Shown one piece after another: positions 53,601-64,000 of a DNA stretch of 64,000 bases. Source of the DNA: Prosopocoilus inquinatus (lineage: Eukaryota > Arthropoda > Insecta > Coleoptera > Lucanidae); NCBI GenBank assembly GCA_036172665.1, contig CM069877.1, forward strand, positions 21,601,001 to 21,665,000, in the 5' to 3' direction. The notes under the pieces are model-generated. The model was not told where the DNA came from. It saw nothing but the letters and a program-made list of their open reading frames with translations, and made no database searches. Position 1 is the stretch's first letter; each line of letters opens with the position of its first letter. The position numbers and the translations under genes are program-made.

Positions 53601-56600
53601 TGTATCTAATCGATCCTAACTCATCTATCATGTTATTTGGCGTTTCGATGGACTCCAGTAACTTTGATGTGAGATACGAAGTTCTCGGACGCAGCTGTAG
53701 CTGGAAATAGTTTTAAATGAAACAACACGTATTAGCGTTGTTCCTGTCATGTATCTAATCGATCCTTACTCATCTATCATGTTATTTGACGTTTGGATGG
53801 ACTCTAGTAACTCTGATGTGAGATACAAAGTTCTCGGACGCAGCAGAAGCTGGAAATAGTTTTAAATGAAACAACACGCATTAGCGTTTTTCCTGTGATG
53901 TATCTAATTGATCCTTACTCATCTATCATGTTATTTGACGTTTCGATGGACTCTAGTAACTCTGATGTGAGATACGAAGTTTTTGGGCGCAGCAGGAGCT
54001 GGAAATAGTTTTAAACAAAGCAACACGTATTAGCGTTGTTCCTGTGATGTACCTAATCGATCCTTACTCATCTATCATGTTATTTTATGTTTGGATGGAC
54101 TCCAGTAACTCTGATGTGAGATACAAAGTTTTTGGACGCAGCAGAAGCTGGAAATAGTTTTGAACGAAACATCACGTATTAGCGTTGTTCCTGTGCTGTA
54201 TCTAATCGATCCTTACTTATCTATCAGGTTATTTGACGTTTCGATGGACTCCAGTAACTCTGATGTGAGATACCACGTTTTCGGACGCAGCAGAAGCTGG
54301 AAATAGTTTTAAATGAAACAACACGCATTAGCGTTGTTCCTGTGATGTATCTAATCTATCCTTATTTATCTATCATGTCATTTGACGTTTCGATGGACTC
54401 CAGTAACTCTATGGTGAGATACGAAATTTTCGGACGCAGCAGAAGCTGGAAATAGTTTTAAACGAAACAACACGCATTAGCGTTGTTCCGGTGATGTATC
54501 TAATCGATCCTTACTCATCTATCATGTTATTTGGCGTTTCGATGGACCCCAGTAACTCTAATGTAAGATACGAAATTTTCGGAAGCAGCAGAAGCTGGAA
54601 ATAGTTTCAAACGAAACAACACGTATTAGCGTTGTTCCTGTGATGTATGTAATCGATCCTTACTCATCTATCATGTTATTTGACGTTTGGATGGACTCCA
54701 GTAACTCTGATGTGATACAAAATTCTAGGACGCAGCAGAAGCTGGAAATAGTTTTAAATGAAACAACACGCATTAGCGTTGTTCCTGTGATGTATATAAT
54801 CGATCCTTACTCATCTATCATGTTATTTGACGTTTCGATGGACTCTAGTAACTCTGATGTGAGATACGAATTTTTTGGGCGCAGCAGGAGCTGGAAATAG
54901 TTTTAAACAAAGCAACACGTATTAGCGTTGTTCCTGTGATGTACCTAATCGATCCTTACTCATCTATCATGTTATTTTACGTTTGGATGGACTCCAGTAA
55001 CTCTGATGTGAGATACAAAGTTTTTGGACGCAGCAGAAGCTGGAAATAGTTTTGAACGAAACAACACGTATTAGCGTTGTTCCTGTGATGTATCTAATCG
55101 ATCCTTACTTATCTATCAGGTTATTTGACGTTTCGATGGACTCTAGTAACTCTGATGTGAGATACGAATTTTTTGGGCGCAGCTGTAGCTGGAAATAGTT
55201 TTAAATGAAACAACACGTATTAGCGTTGTTCCTGTCATGTATCTAATCGATCCTTACTCATCTATCATGTTATTTTACGTTTGGATGGACTCCAGTAACT
55301 CTGATGTGAGATACAAAGTTTTTGGACGCAGCAGAAGCTGGAAATAGTTTTGAACGAAACAACACGTATTAGCGTTGTTCCTGTGATGTATCTAATCGAT
55401 CCTTACTTATCTATCAGGTTATTTGACGTTTCGATGGACTCCAGTAACTTTGATGTGAGATACGAAGTTCTCGGACGCAGCTGAAGCTAGAAATAGTTTT
55501 AAACGAAACAACACGCATTAGCGTTGTTCCTGTGCTGTATCTAATCGATACTTACTTATCTATCAGGTTATTTGACGTTTCGATGGACTCCAGTGACTCT
55601 GATGTGAGATACGACGTTTTCGGACGCAGCAGAAGCTGGAAATAGTTTTAAACGAAACAACACGTATTAGCGTTGTTCCTGTGATGTATGTAATCGATCC
55701 TTACTCATCTATCATGTTATTTGACGTTTGGATGGACTCCAGTAACTCTGATGTGATACAAAGTTCTCGGACGCAGCAGAAGCTGGAAATAGTTTTAAAT
55801 GAAACAACACGCATTAGCGTTGTTCCTGTGATGTATCTAATCGATCCTTACTCATCTATCATGTTATTTGACGTTTCGATGGACTCTAGTAACTCTGATG
55901 TGAGATACGAATTTTTTGGGCGCAGCAGGAGCTGGAAATAGTTTTAAACAAAGCAACACGTATTAGCGTTGTTCCTGTGATGTACCTAATCGATCCTTAC
56001 TCATCTATCATGTTATTTTATGTTTGGATGGACTCCAGTAACTCTGATGTGAGATACAAAGTTTTTGGACGCAGCAGAAGCTGGAAATAGTTTTAAACGA
56101 AACAACACGCTTTAGCGTTGTTCCTGTGATGTATCTAATCGATCCTAATTCATCTATCATGTTATTTGGCGTTTCGATGGACTCCAGTAACTTTGATGTG
56201 AGATACGAAGTTCTCGGACGCAGCTGTAGCTGGAAATAGTTTTAAATGAAACAACACGTATTAGCGTTGTTCCTGTCATGTATTTAATCGATCCTTACTC
56301 ATCTATCATGTTATTTTACGTTTGGATGGACTCCAGTAACTCTTATGTGAGATACAAAGTTTTTGGACGCAGCAGAACCTGGAAATAGTTTTGAACGAAA
56401 CAACACGTATTAGCGTTGTTCCTGTGATGTATCTAATCGATCCTTACTTATCTATCAGGTTATTTGACGTTTCGATGGACTCCAGTAACTCTGATGTGAG
56501 ATACGACGTTTTCGGACGCAGCAGAAGCTGGAAATAGTTTTAAACGAAACAACACGTATTAGCGTTGTTCCTGTGATGTATGTAATCGATCCTTACTCAT

Positions 56601-57086
56601 CTATCATGTTATTTGACGTTTGGATGGACTCTAGTAACTCTGATGTGAGATACAAAGTTCTCGGACGCAGCAGAAGCTGGAAATAGTTTTAAATGAAACA
56701 ACACGCATTAGCGTTTTTCCTGTGATGTATCTAATTGATCCTTACTCATCTATCATGTTATTTGACGTTTCGATGGACTCTAGTAACTCTGATGTGAGAT
56801 ACCACGATTTCGGACGCAGCAGATGCTGGAAATAGTTTTAAACGAAACAACACGTATTAGCGTTGTTCCTGTGATGTATGTAATCGATCCTTACTCATCT
56901 ATCATGTTATTTTACGTTTGGATGGACTCCAGTAACTCTGATGTGAGATACAAAGTTTTTGGACGCAGCAGAAGCTGGAAATAGTTTTGAACGAAACAAC
57001 ACGTATTAGCGTTGTTCCTGTGATGTATCTAATCGATCCTTACTTAGCTACTATGTTATTTGTCGTTTCGATGGACTCCAGTAACT
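47675..57086 (+). repeat. Satellite segment with overlapping HOR fragments
   Basis: About 63 monomers. A block starting AACGAAACATCACG recurs at 47,621, 48,813 (+1192) and 49,558 (+745). The part from about 49,381 on resembles the later 28-mer unit (GACGCAACAG at 49,381; CTGATGAGATAC at 50,253). Bases 52,064-53,781 repeat material from 41-45 kb. A 10-monomer step (1489 bp) links the GATGTGATACAAA monomers at 53,220 and 54,709. No gene is seen. Confidence 0.78.
52083..52220 (+). repeat. 138-bp monomer with 11-bp deletion
   Basis: GACGTTTC is followed by ATAACTCTAATG at 52,161-52,180, so most of the GATGGACTCCAG stretch is missing. The related monomer near 44,262 is intact, so the loss came after the duplication or was private to this copy. 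Confidence 0.88.
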
Positions 57087-60000
57087 CTAATGTGAGATAC
57101 GAAATTTTCGGACGCAACAGAAGATGGAAATAGTTTTAAATGAAACAACACGCATTAGCGTTGTTCCTGTGATGTATCTAATCGATCCTTACTCATCTAT
57201 CATGTTATTTGACGTTTCGATGGACTCTAGTAACTCTGATGTGAGATACGAAGTTCTTGGACGCAGCAGGAGCTGGAAATAGTTTTGAACGAAACATCAC
57301 GTATTAGCGTTGTTCCTGTGATGTATCTAATCGATCCTTACTCATCTATCATGTTATTTGGCGTTTCGATGGACTCCAGTAACTTTGATGTGAGATACGA
57401 AGTTCTCGGACGCAGCTGAAGCTAGAAATAGTTTTAAACGAAACAACACGCATTAGCGTTGTTCCTGTGCTGTATCTAATCGATCCTTACTTATCTATCA
57501 GGTTATTTGACGTTTCGATGGACTCCAGTAACTCTGATGTGAGATACCACGATTTCGGACGCAGCAGATGCTGGAAATAGTTTTAAATGAAACAACACGC
57601 ATTAGCGTTGTTCCTGTGATGTATCTAATCGATCCTTATTTATCTATCATGTCATTTGACGTTTCGATGGACTCTAGTAACCCTGATGTGAGATACGAAG
57701 TTTTTGGGCGCAGCAGGAGCTGGAAATAGTTTTAAACAAAGCAACACGTATTAGCGTTGTTCCTGTGGTGTATCTAATCTCTCCTTACTCATCTATCATG
57801 TTATTTTACGTTTGGATGGACTCCAGTAACTCTGATGTGAGATACAAAGTTCTTGGACGCAGCAGGAGCTGGAAATAGTTTTAAACGAAACAACACGTAT
57901 TAGAGTTGTTTCTGTGATGTATCTAATCGATCCTTACTTAGCTACTATGTTGTTTGACGTTTCGATGGACTCCAGTAACTCTAATGTGAGATACGAAATT
58001 TTCGGACGCAGCAGAAGATGGAAATAGTTTTAAATGAAACAACACGCATTAGCGTTGTTCCTGTGATGTATCTAATCGATCCTTACTTATCTATCATGTT
58101 ATTTGACGTTTCGATGGACTCTAGTAACTCTGATGAGATACGAAGTTCTTGGACGCAGCTGTAGCTGGAAATAGTTTTAAATGAAACAACACGTATTAGC
58201 GTTGTTCCTGTGATGTATCTAATCGATCCTTACTCATCTATCATGTTATTTTACGTTTGGATGGACTCCAGTAACTCTGATGTGAGATACAAAGTTTTTG
58301 GACGCAGCAGGAGCTGGAAATAGTTTTACACGAAACAACACGTATTAGAGTTGTTCCTGTGATGTATCTAATCGATCCTTACTTAGCTACTATGTTATTT
58401 GACGTTTCGATGGACTCCAGTAACTCTAATGTGAGATACGAAATTTTCGGACGCAGCAGAAGATGGAAATAGTTTTAAATGAAACAACACGCATTAGCGT
58501 TGTTCCTGTGATGTACCTAATCGATCCTTACTCATCTATCATGTTATTTTATGTTTGGATGGACTCCAGAAACTCTGATGTGAGATACAAAGTTTTTGGA
58601 AACAGCAGAAGCTGGAAATAGTTTTAAATGAAACAACACGTATTAGCGTTGTTCCTGTGATGTATGTAATCGATCCTTACTCATCTATCATGTTATTTGA
58701 CGTTTGGATGGACTCCAGTAACTCTGATGTGAGATACAAAGTTCTCGGACGCAGCAGAAGCTGGAAATAGTTTTAAATGAAACAACACGCATTAGCGTTG
58801 TTCCTGTGATGTATCTAATCGATCCTTACTCATCTATCATGTTATTTGACGTTTCGATGGACTCTAGTAACTCTGATGTTAGATACGAATTTTTTGGGCG
58901 CAGCAGGAGCTGGAAATAGTTTTAAACAAAGCAACACGTATTAGCGTTGTTCCTGTGATGTACCTAATCGATCCTTACTCATCTATCATGTTATTTTATG
59001 TTTGGATGGACTCCAGTAACTCTGATGTGAGATACAAAGTTTTTGGACGCAGCAGAAGCTGGAAATAGTTTTAAACGAAACAACACGATTTAGCGTTGTT
59101 CCTGTGATGTATCTAATCGATCCTAATTCATCTATCATGTTATTTGGCGTTTCGATGGACTCCAGTAACTTTGATGTGAGATACGAAGTTCTCGGACGCA
59201 GCAGAAGATGGAAATAGTTTTAAATGAAACAACACGTATTAGCGTTGTTCCTGTCATGTATCTAATCGATCCTTACTCATCTATCATGTTATTTTACGTT
59301 TGGATGGACTCCAGTAACTCTGATGTGAGATACAAAGTTTTTGGACGCAGCAGAAGCTGGAAATAGTTTTGATCGAAACAACACGTATTAGCGTTGTTCC
59401 TGTGATGTATCTAATCGATCCTTACTTAGCTACTATGTTATTTGTCGTTTCGATGGACTCCAGTAACTCTAATGTGAGATACGAAATTTTCGGACGCAAC
59501 AGAAGATGGAAATAGTTTTAAATGAAACAACACGCATTAGCGTTGTTCCTGTGATGTATCTAATCGATCCTTACTCATCTATCATGTTATTTGACGTTTC
59601 GATGGACTCTAGTAACTCTGATGTGAGATACGAAGTTCTTGGACGCAGCAGGAGCTGGAAATAGTTTTGAACGAAACATCACGTATTAGCGTTGTTCCTG
59701 TGATGTATCTAATCGATCCTTACTCATCTATCATGTTATTTGGCGTTTCGATGGACTCCAGTAACTTTGATGTGAGATACGAAGTTCTCGGACGCAGCTG
59801 AAGCTAGAAATAGTTTTAAACGAAACAACACGCATTAGCGTTGTTCCTGTGATGTATGTAATCGATCCTTACTCATCTATCATGTTATTTGACGTTTGGA
59901 TGGACTCCAGTAACTCTGATGTGATACAAAATTCTCGGACGCAGCAGAAGCTGGAAATAGTTTTAAATGAAACAACACGCATTAGCGTTGTTCCTGTGAT

Positions 60001-61252
60001 GTATCTAATCGATCCTTACTCATCTATCATGTTATTTGACGTTTCGATGGACTCTAGTAACTCTGATGTGAGATACGAATTTTTTGGGCGCAGCAGGAGC
60101 TGGAAATAGTTTTAAACAAAGCAACACGTATTAGCGTTGTTCCTGTGATGTACCTAATCGATCCTTACTCATCTATCATGTTATTTTACGTTTGGATGGA
60201 CTCCAGTAACTCTGATGTGAGATACAAAGTTTTTGGACGCAGCAGAAGCTGGAAATAGTTTTGAACGAAACAACACGTATTAGCGTTGTTCCTGTGATGT
60301 ATCTAATCGATCCTTACTTATCTATCAGGTTATTTGACGTTTCGATGGACTCCAGTAACTTTGATGTGAGATACGAAGTTCTCGGACGCAGCTGAAGCTA
60401 GAAATAGTTTTAAACCAAACAACACGCATTAGCGTTGTTCCTCTGCTGTATCTAATCGATCCTTACTTATCTATCAGGTTATTTGACGTTTCGATGGACT
60501 CCAGTGACTCTGATGTGAGATACGACGTTTTCGGACGCAGCAGAAGCTGGAAATAGTTTTAAACGAAACAACACGTATTAGCGTTGTTCCTGTGATGTAT
60601 GTAATCGATCCTTACTCATCTATCATGTTATTTGACGTTTGGATGGACTCCAGTAACTCTGATGTGATACAAAGTTCTCGGACGCAGCAGAAGCTGGAAA
60701 TAGTTTTAAATGAAACAACACGCATTAGCGTTGTTCCTGTGATGTATCTAATCGATCCTTACTCATCTATCATGTTATTTGACGTTTCGATGGACTCTAG
60801 TAACTCTGATGTGAGATACGAATTTTTTGGGCGCAGCAGGAGCTGGAAATAGTTTTAAACAAAGCAACACGTATTAGCGTTGTTCCTGTGATGTACCTAA
60901 TCGATCCTTACTCATCTATCATGTTATTTTATGTTTGGATGGACTCCAGTAACTCTGATGTGAGATACAAAGTTTTTGGACGCAGCAGAAGCTGGAAATA
61001 GTTTTAAACGAAACAACACGCTTTAGCGTTGTTCCTGTGATGTATCTAATCGATCCTAATTCATCTATCATGTTATTTGGCGTTTCGATGGACTCCAGTA
61101 ACTTTGATGTGAGATACGAAGTTCTCGGACGCAGCAGAAGATGGAAATAGTTTTAAATGAAACAACACGTATTAGCGTTGTTCCTGTGATGTATCTAATC
61201 GATCCTTACTCATCTATCATGTTATTTGACGTTTCGATGGACTCTAGTAACT
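57087..61252 (+). repeat. 28-mer higher-order repeat, copy 1 (4166 bp)
   Basis: This is the longest HOR unit I could confirm. Length is 28 x 149 minus 6, explained by three 147-bp monomers (at 58,132, 59,918 and 60,661). Anchors recurring at +4166 are GACGCAACAG (57,111 and 61,277), CCCTGATG (57,681 and 61,847), AAACAGC (58,600 and 62,766) and TGTCGTTTCG (59,443 and 63,609). The order includes the AACATCACG block, CTCTCC, ATTAGAGTTG, CAGCTGTAGC and TTTTTTGGGC subtypes. Confidence 0.88.
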
Positions 61253-63867
61253 CTAATGTGAGATACGAAATTTTCGGACGCAACAGAAGATGGAAATAGT
61301 TTTAAATGAAACAACACGCATTAGCGTTGTTCCTGTGATGTATCTAATCGATCCTTACTCATCTATCATGTTATTTGACGTTTCGATGGACTCTAGTAAC
61401 TCTGATGTGAGATACGAAGTTCTTGGACGCAGCAGGAGCTGGAAATAGTTTTGAACGAAACATCACGTATTAGCGTTGTTCCTGTGATGTATCTAATCGA
61501 TCCTTACTCATCTATCATGTTATTTGGCGTTTCGATGGACTCCAGTAACTTTGATGTGAGATACGAAGTTCTCGGACGCAGCTGAAGCTAGAAATAGTTT
61601 TAAACGAAACAACACGCATTAGCGTTGTTCCTGTGCTGTATCTAATCGATCCTTACTTATCTATCAGGTTATTTGACGTTTCGATGGACTCCAGTAACTC
61701 TGATGTGAGATACCACGATTTCGGACGCAGCAGATGCTGGAAATAGTTTTAAATGAAACAACACGCATTAGCGTTGTTCCTGTGATGTATCTAATCGATC
61801 CTTATTTATCTATCATGTCATTTGACGTTTCGATGGACTCTAGTAACCCTGATGTGAGATACGAAGTTTTTGGGCGCAGCAGGAGCTGGAAATAGTTTTA
61901 AACAAAGCAACACGTATTAGCGTTGTTCCTGTGATGTATCTAATCTCTCCTTACTCATCTATCATGTTATTTTACGTTTGGATGGACTCCAGTAACTCTG
62001 ATGTGAGATACAAATTTCTTGGACGCAGCAGGAGCTGGAAATAGTTTTAAACGAAACAACACGTATTAGAGTTGTTTCTGTGATGTATCTAATCGATCCT
62101 TACTTAGCTACTATGTTGATTGACGTTTCGATGGACTCCAGTAACTCTAATGTGAGATACGAAATTTTCGGACGCAGCAGAAGATGGAAATAGTTTTAAA
62201 TGAAACAACACGCATTAGCGTTGTTCCTGTGATGTATCTAATCGATCCTTACTTATCTATCATGTTATTTGACGTTTCGATGGACTCTAGTAACTCTGAT
62301 GAGATACGAAGTTCTTGGACGCAGCTGTAGCTGGAAATAGTTTTAAATGAAACAACACGTATTAGCGTTGTTCCTGTGATGTATCTAATCGATCCTTACT
62401 CATCTATCATGTTATTTTACGTTTGGATGGACTCCAGTAACTCTGATGTGAGATACAAAGTTTTTGGACGCAGCAGGAGCTGGAAATAGTTTTACACGAA
62501 ACAACACGTATTAGAGTTGTTCCTGTGATGTATCTAATCGATCCTTACTCATCTATCATGTTATTCTACGTTTGGATGGACTCCAGTAACTCTAATGTGA
62601 GATACGAAATTTTCGGACGCAGCAGAAGATGGAAATAGTTTTAAATGAAACAACACGCATTAGCGTTGTTCCTGTGATGTACCTAATCGATCCTTACTCA
62701 TCTATCATGTTATTTTATGTTTGGATGGACTCCAGAAACTCTGATGTGAGATACAAAGTTTTTGGAAACAGCAGAAGCTGGAAATAGTTTTAAATGAAAC
62801 AACACGTATTAGCGTTGTTCCTGTGATGTATGTAATCGATCCTTACTCATCTATCATGTTATTTGACGTTTGGATGGACTCCAGTAACTCTGATGTGAGA
62901 TACAAAGTTCTCGGACGCAGCAGAAGCTGGAAATAGTTTTAAATGAAACAACACGCATTAGCGTTGTTCCTGTGATGTATCTAATCGATCCTTACTCATC
63001 TATCATGTTATTTGACGTTTCGATGGACTCTAGTAACTCTGATGTTAGATACGAATTTTTTGGGCGCAGCAGGAGCTGGAAATAGTTTCAAACAAAGCAA
63101 CACGTATTAGCGTTGTTCCTGTGATGTACCTAATCGATCCTTACTCATCTATCATGTTATTTTATGTTTGGATGGACTCCAGTAACTCTGATGTGAGATA
63201 CAAAGTTTTTGGACGCAGCAGAAGCTGGAAATAGTTTTAAACGAAACAACACGCTTTAGCGTTGTTCCTGTGATGTATCTAATCGATCCTAATTCATCTA
63301 TCATGTTATTTGGCGTTTCGATGGACTCCAGTAACTTTGATGTGAGATACGAAGTTCTCGGACGCAGCAGAAGATGGAAATAGTTTTAAATGAAACAACA
63401 CGTATTAGCGTTGTTCCTGTCATGTATCTAATCGATCCTTACTCATCTATCATGTTATTTTACGTTTGGATGGACTCCAGTAACTCTGATGTGAGATACA
63501 AAGTTTTTGGACGCAGCAGAAGCTGGAAATAGTTTTGATCGAAACAACACGTATTAGCGTTGTTCCTGTGATGTATCTAATCGATCCTTACTTAGCTACT
63601 ATGTTATTTGTCGTTTCGATGGACTCCAGTAACTCTAATGTGAGATACGAAATTTTCGGACGCAACAGAAGATGGAAATAGTTTTAAATGAAACAACACG
63701 CATTAGCGTTGTTCCTGTGATGTATCTAATCGATCCTTACTCATCTATCATGTTATTTGACGTTTCGATGGACTCTAGTAACTCTGATGTGAGATACGAA
63801 GTTCTTGGACGCAGCAGGAGCTGGAAATAGTTTTGAACGAAACATCACGTATTAGCGTTGTTCCTGT
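61253..63867 (+). repeat. 28-mer higher-order repeat, copy 2, partial
   Basis: This matches copy 1 at offset 4166 until 63,867, then switches source. Private differences include TGATTGACG at 62,118 (TGTTTGACG in copy 1). Near 62,547 a TCATCTATCATGTTATTC stretch stands where copy 1 has TTAGCTACTATG, which looks like local conversion from another subtype. Confidence 0.87.
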
Positions 63868-64000
63868 CATGTATCTAATCGATCCTTACTCATCTATCAT
63901 GTTATTTTACGTTTGGATGGACTCCAGTAACTCTGATGTGAGATACAAAGTTTTTGGACGCAGCAGAAGCTGGAAATAGTTTTGATCGAAACAACACGCA
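63868..64000 (+). repeat. Three-monomer step back at the right edge
   Basis: From CATGTATC at 63,868 the sequence repeats 63,421 onward, an offset of 447 bp (3 x 149), including the rare TTTTGATCGAAAC mark. It begins a further local duplication that the window cuts off. Confidence 0.7.

Larger units (their letters stand above)
7498..64000 (+). repeat. Satellite array, about 149-bp monomer, plus orientation
   Basis: About 379 head-to-tail monomers. From the GTTTTAAA phase mark (first at 7542, next at 7691) the consensus runs through ACGTATTAGCG, TGATGTATCTAATCGATCC, a TCATCTATCATG or TTAGCTACTATG choice, TTTCGATGG or TTTGGATGG, ACTCCAGTAACTCTGATGTG, GAGATACGAA or GATACAAAG, and CGCAGCAGAAGCTGGAAATA. 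Subtypes are set by linked choices at these sites. Most monomers keep a ClaI-type ATCGAT and a TTTAAA site; the CTGTCC subtype loses ATCGAT. No unrelated insertion was seen. The array runs off the right edge. Confidence 0.97.

Noticed and set aside
53151..60852. 86-codon frames at 53,151, 54,640, 55,681, 59,849 and 60,592
   Set aside because: Copies of the same 147-bp read-through frame. Near-identity reflects recent duplication, not coding constraint.
1..64000. CRISPR array
   Set aside because: There are no short repeats separated by unique spacers. The whole unit is repeated head to tail.
1..64000. Transposon, LTR or retroelement insertion
   Set aside because: No break in the monomer register, target-site duplication, terminal repeat or long coding frame was seen anywhere.
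7498..64000. Monomer as an internal dimer of about 75 bp
   Set aside because: The two halves share only weak similarity around CTGTGATGTATC and CTGATGTGAGATAC, too little to support an ancestral half-unit.

Overview
The whole 64,000-base window is one uninterrupted satellite DNA array. It is built from a monomer of about 149 bp with roughly 40% GC (59 of 149 bases in a consensus I built by hand). I count about 430 monomers from the spacing. I found no stretch that could not be read as this monomer, and no supported protein gene, tRNA, rRNA, transposon, CRISPR array or bacterial operon. The array runs off both ends. This points to eukaryotic heterochromatin (pericentromeric, centromeric, subtelomeric or B-chromosome type). 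I do not recognise the satellite family, so I name no species. CpG is not depleted in the consensus (9 seen, about 5.8 expected), which fits a weakly CpG-methylated genome such as many invertebrates better than a heavily methylated vertebrate or plant repeat. That is inference.

Layout. Bases 1-7497 hold about 50 monomers in one orientation, called minus here. At 7495-7497 the array flips, and 7498-64000 holds about 379 monomers in the opposite (plus) orientation. The flip leaves a near-palindrome with a 6-base spacer. Its two arms carry different monomer subtypes, which argues against a simple read fold-back.

Monomers fall into recognisable subtypes, and these are arranged in several higher-order repeats (HORs) of different size. 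The main ones are a 23-mer (3419 bp) in the minus array, a 9-mer (1341 bp) at 9.8-13.4 kb with a reshuffled return at 18.7-20.6 kb, an 8-mer step at 17.0-18.7 kb, a 12-mer (1788 bp) at 24.3-27.6 kb, an 8-mer tandem duplication (1194 bp) at 45.4-47.7 kb, and a 28-mer (4166 bp) at 57.1-63.9 kb. Displaced blocks at offsets of 4174, 7888/7899 and 11,763 bp join distant parts. The pattern fits repeated local amplification by unequal exchange or gene conversion.

Indel-bearing monomers (138, 143, 147, 148, 150 and 153 bp) account for most of the HOR lengths. The 147-bp and 153-bp monomers also explain nearly all open reading frames above 75 codons. These lengths are multiples of three while 149 is not, so they briefly keep a frame open across two monomers. 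I treat those frames as by-products, not genes. Within the monomer, two short dyads stand out: a bulged AACAAC/GTTGTT hairpin and a CAGC-NNNN-GCTG hairpin whose variation falls mostly in the loop. All alignments, offsets and block edges were made by eye; edges are good to about ten to thirty bases.
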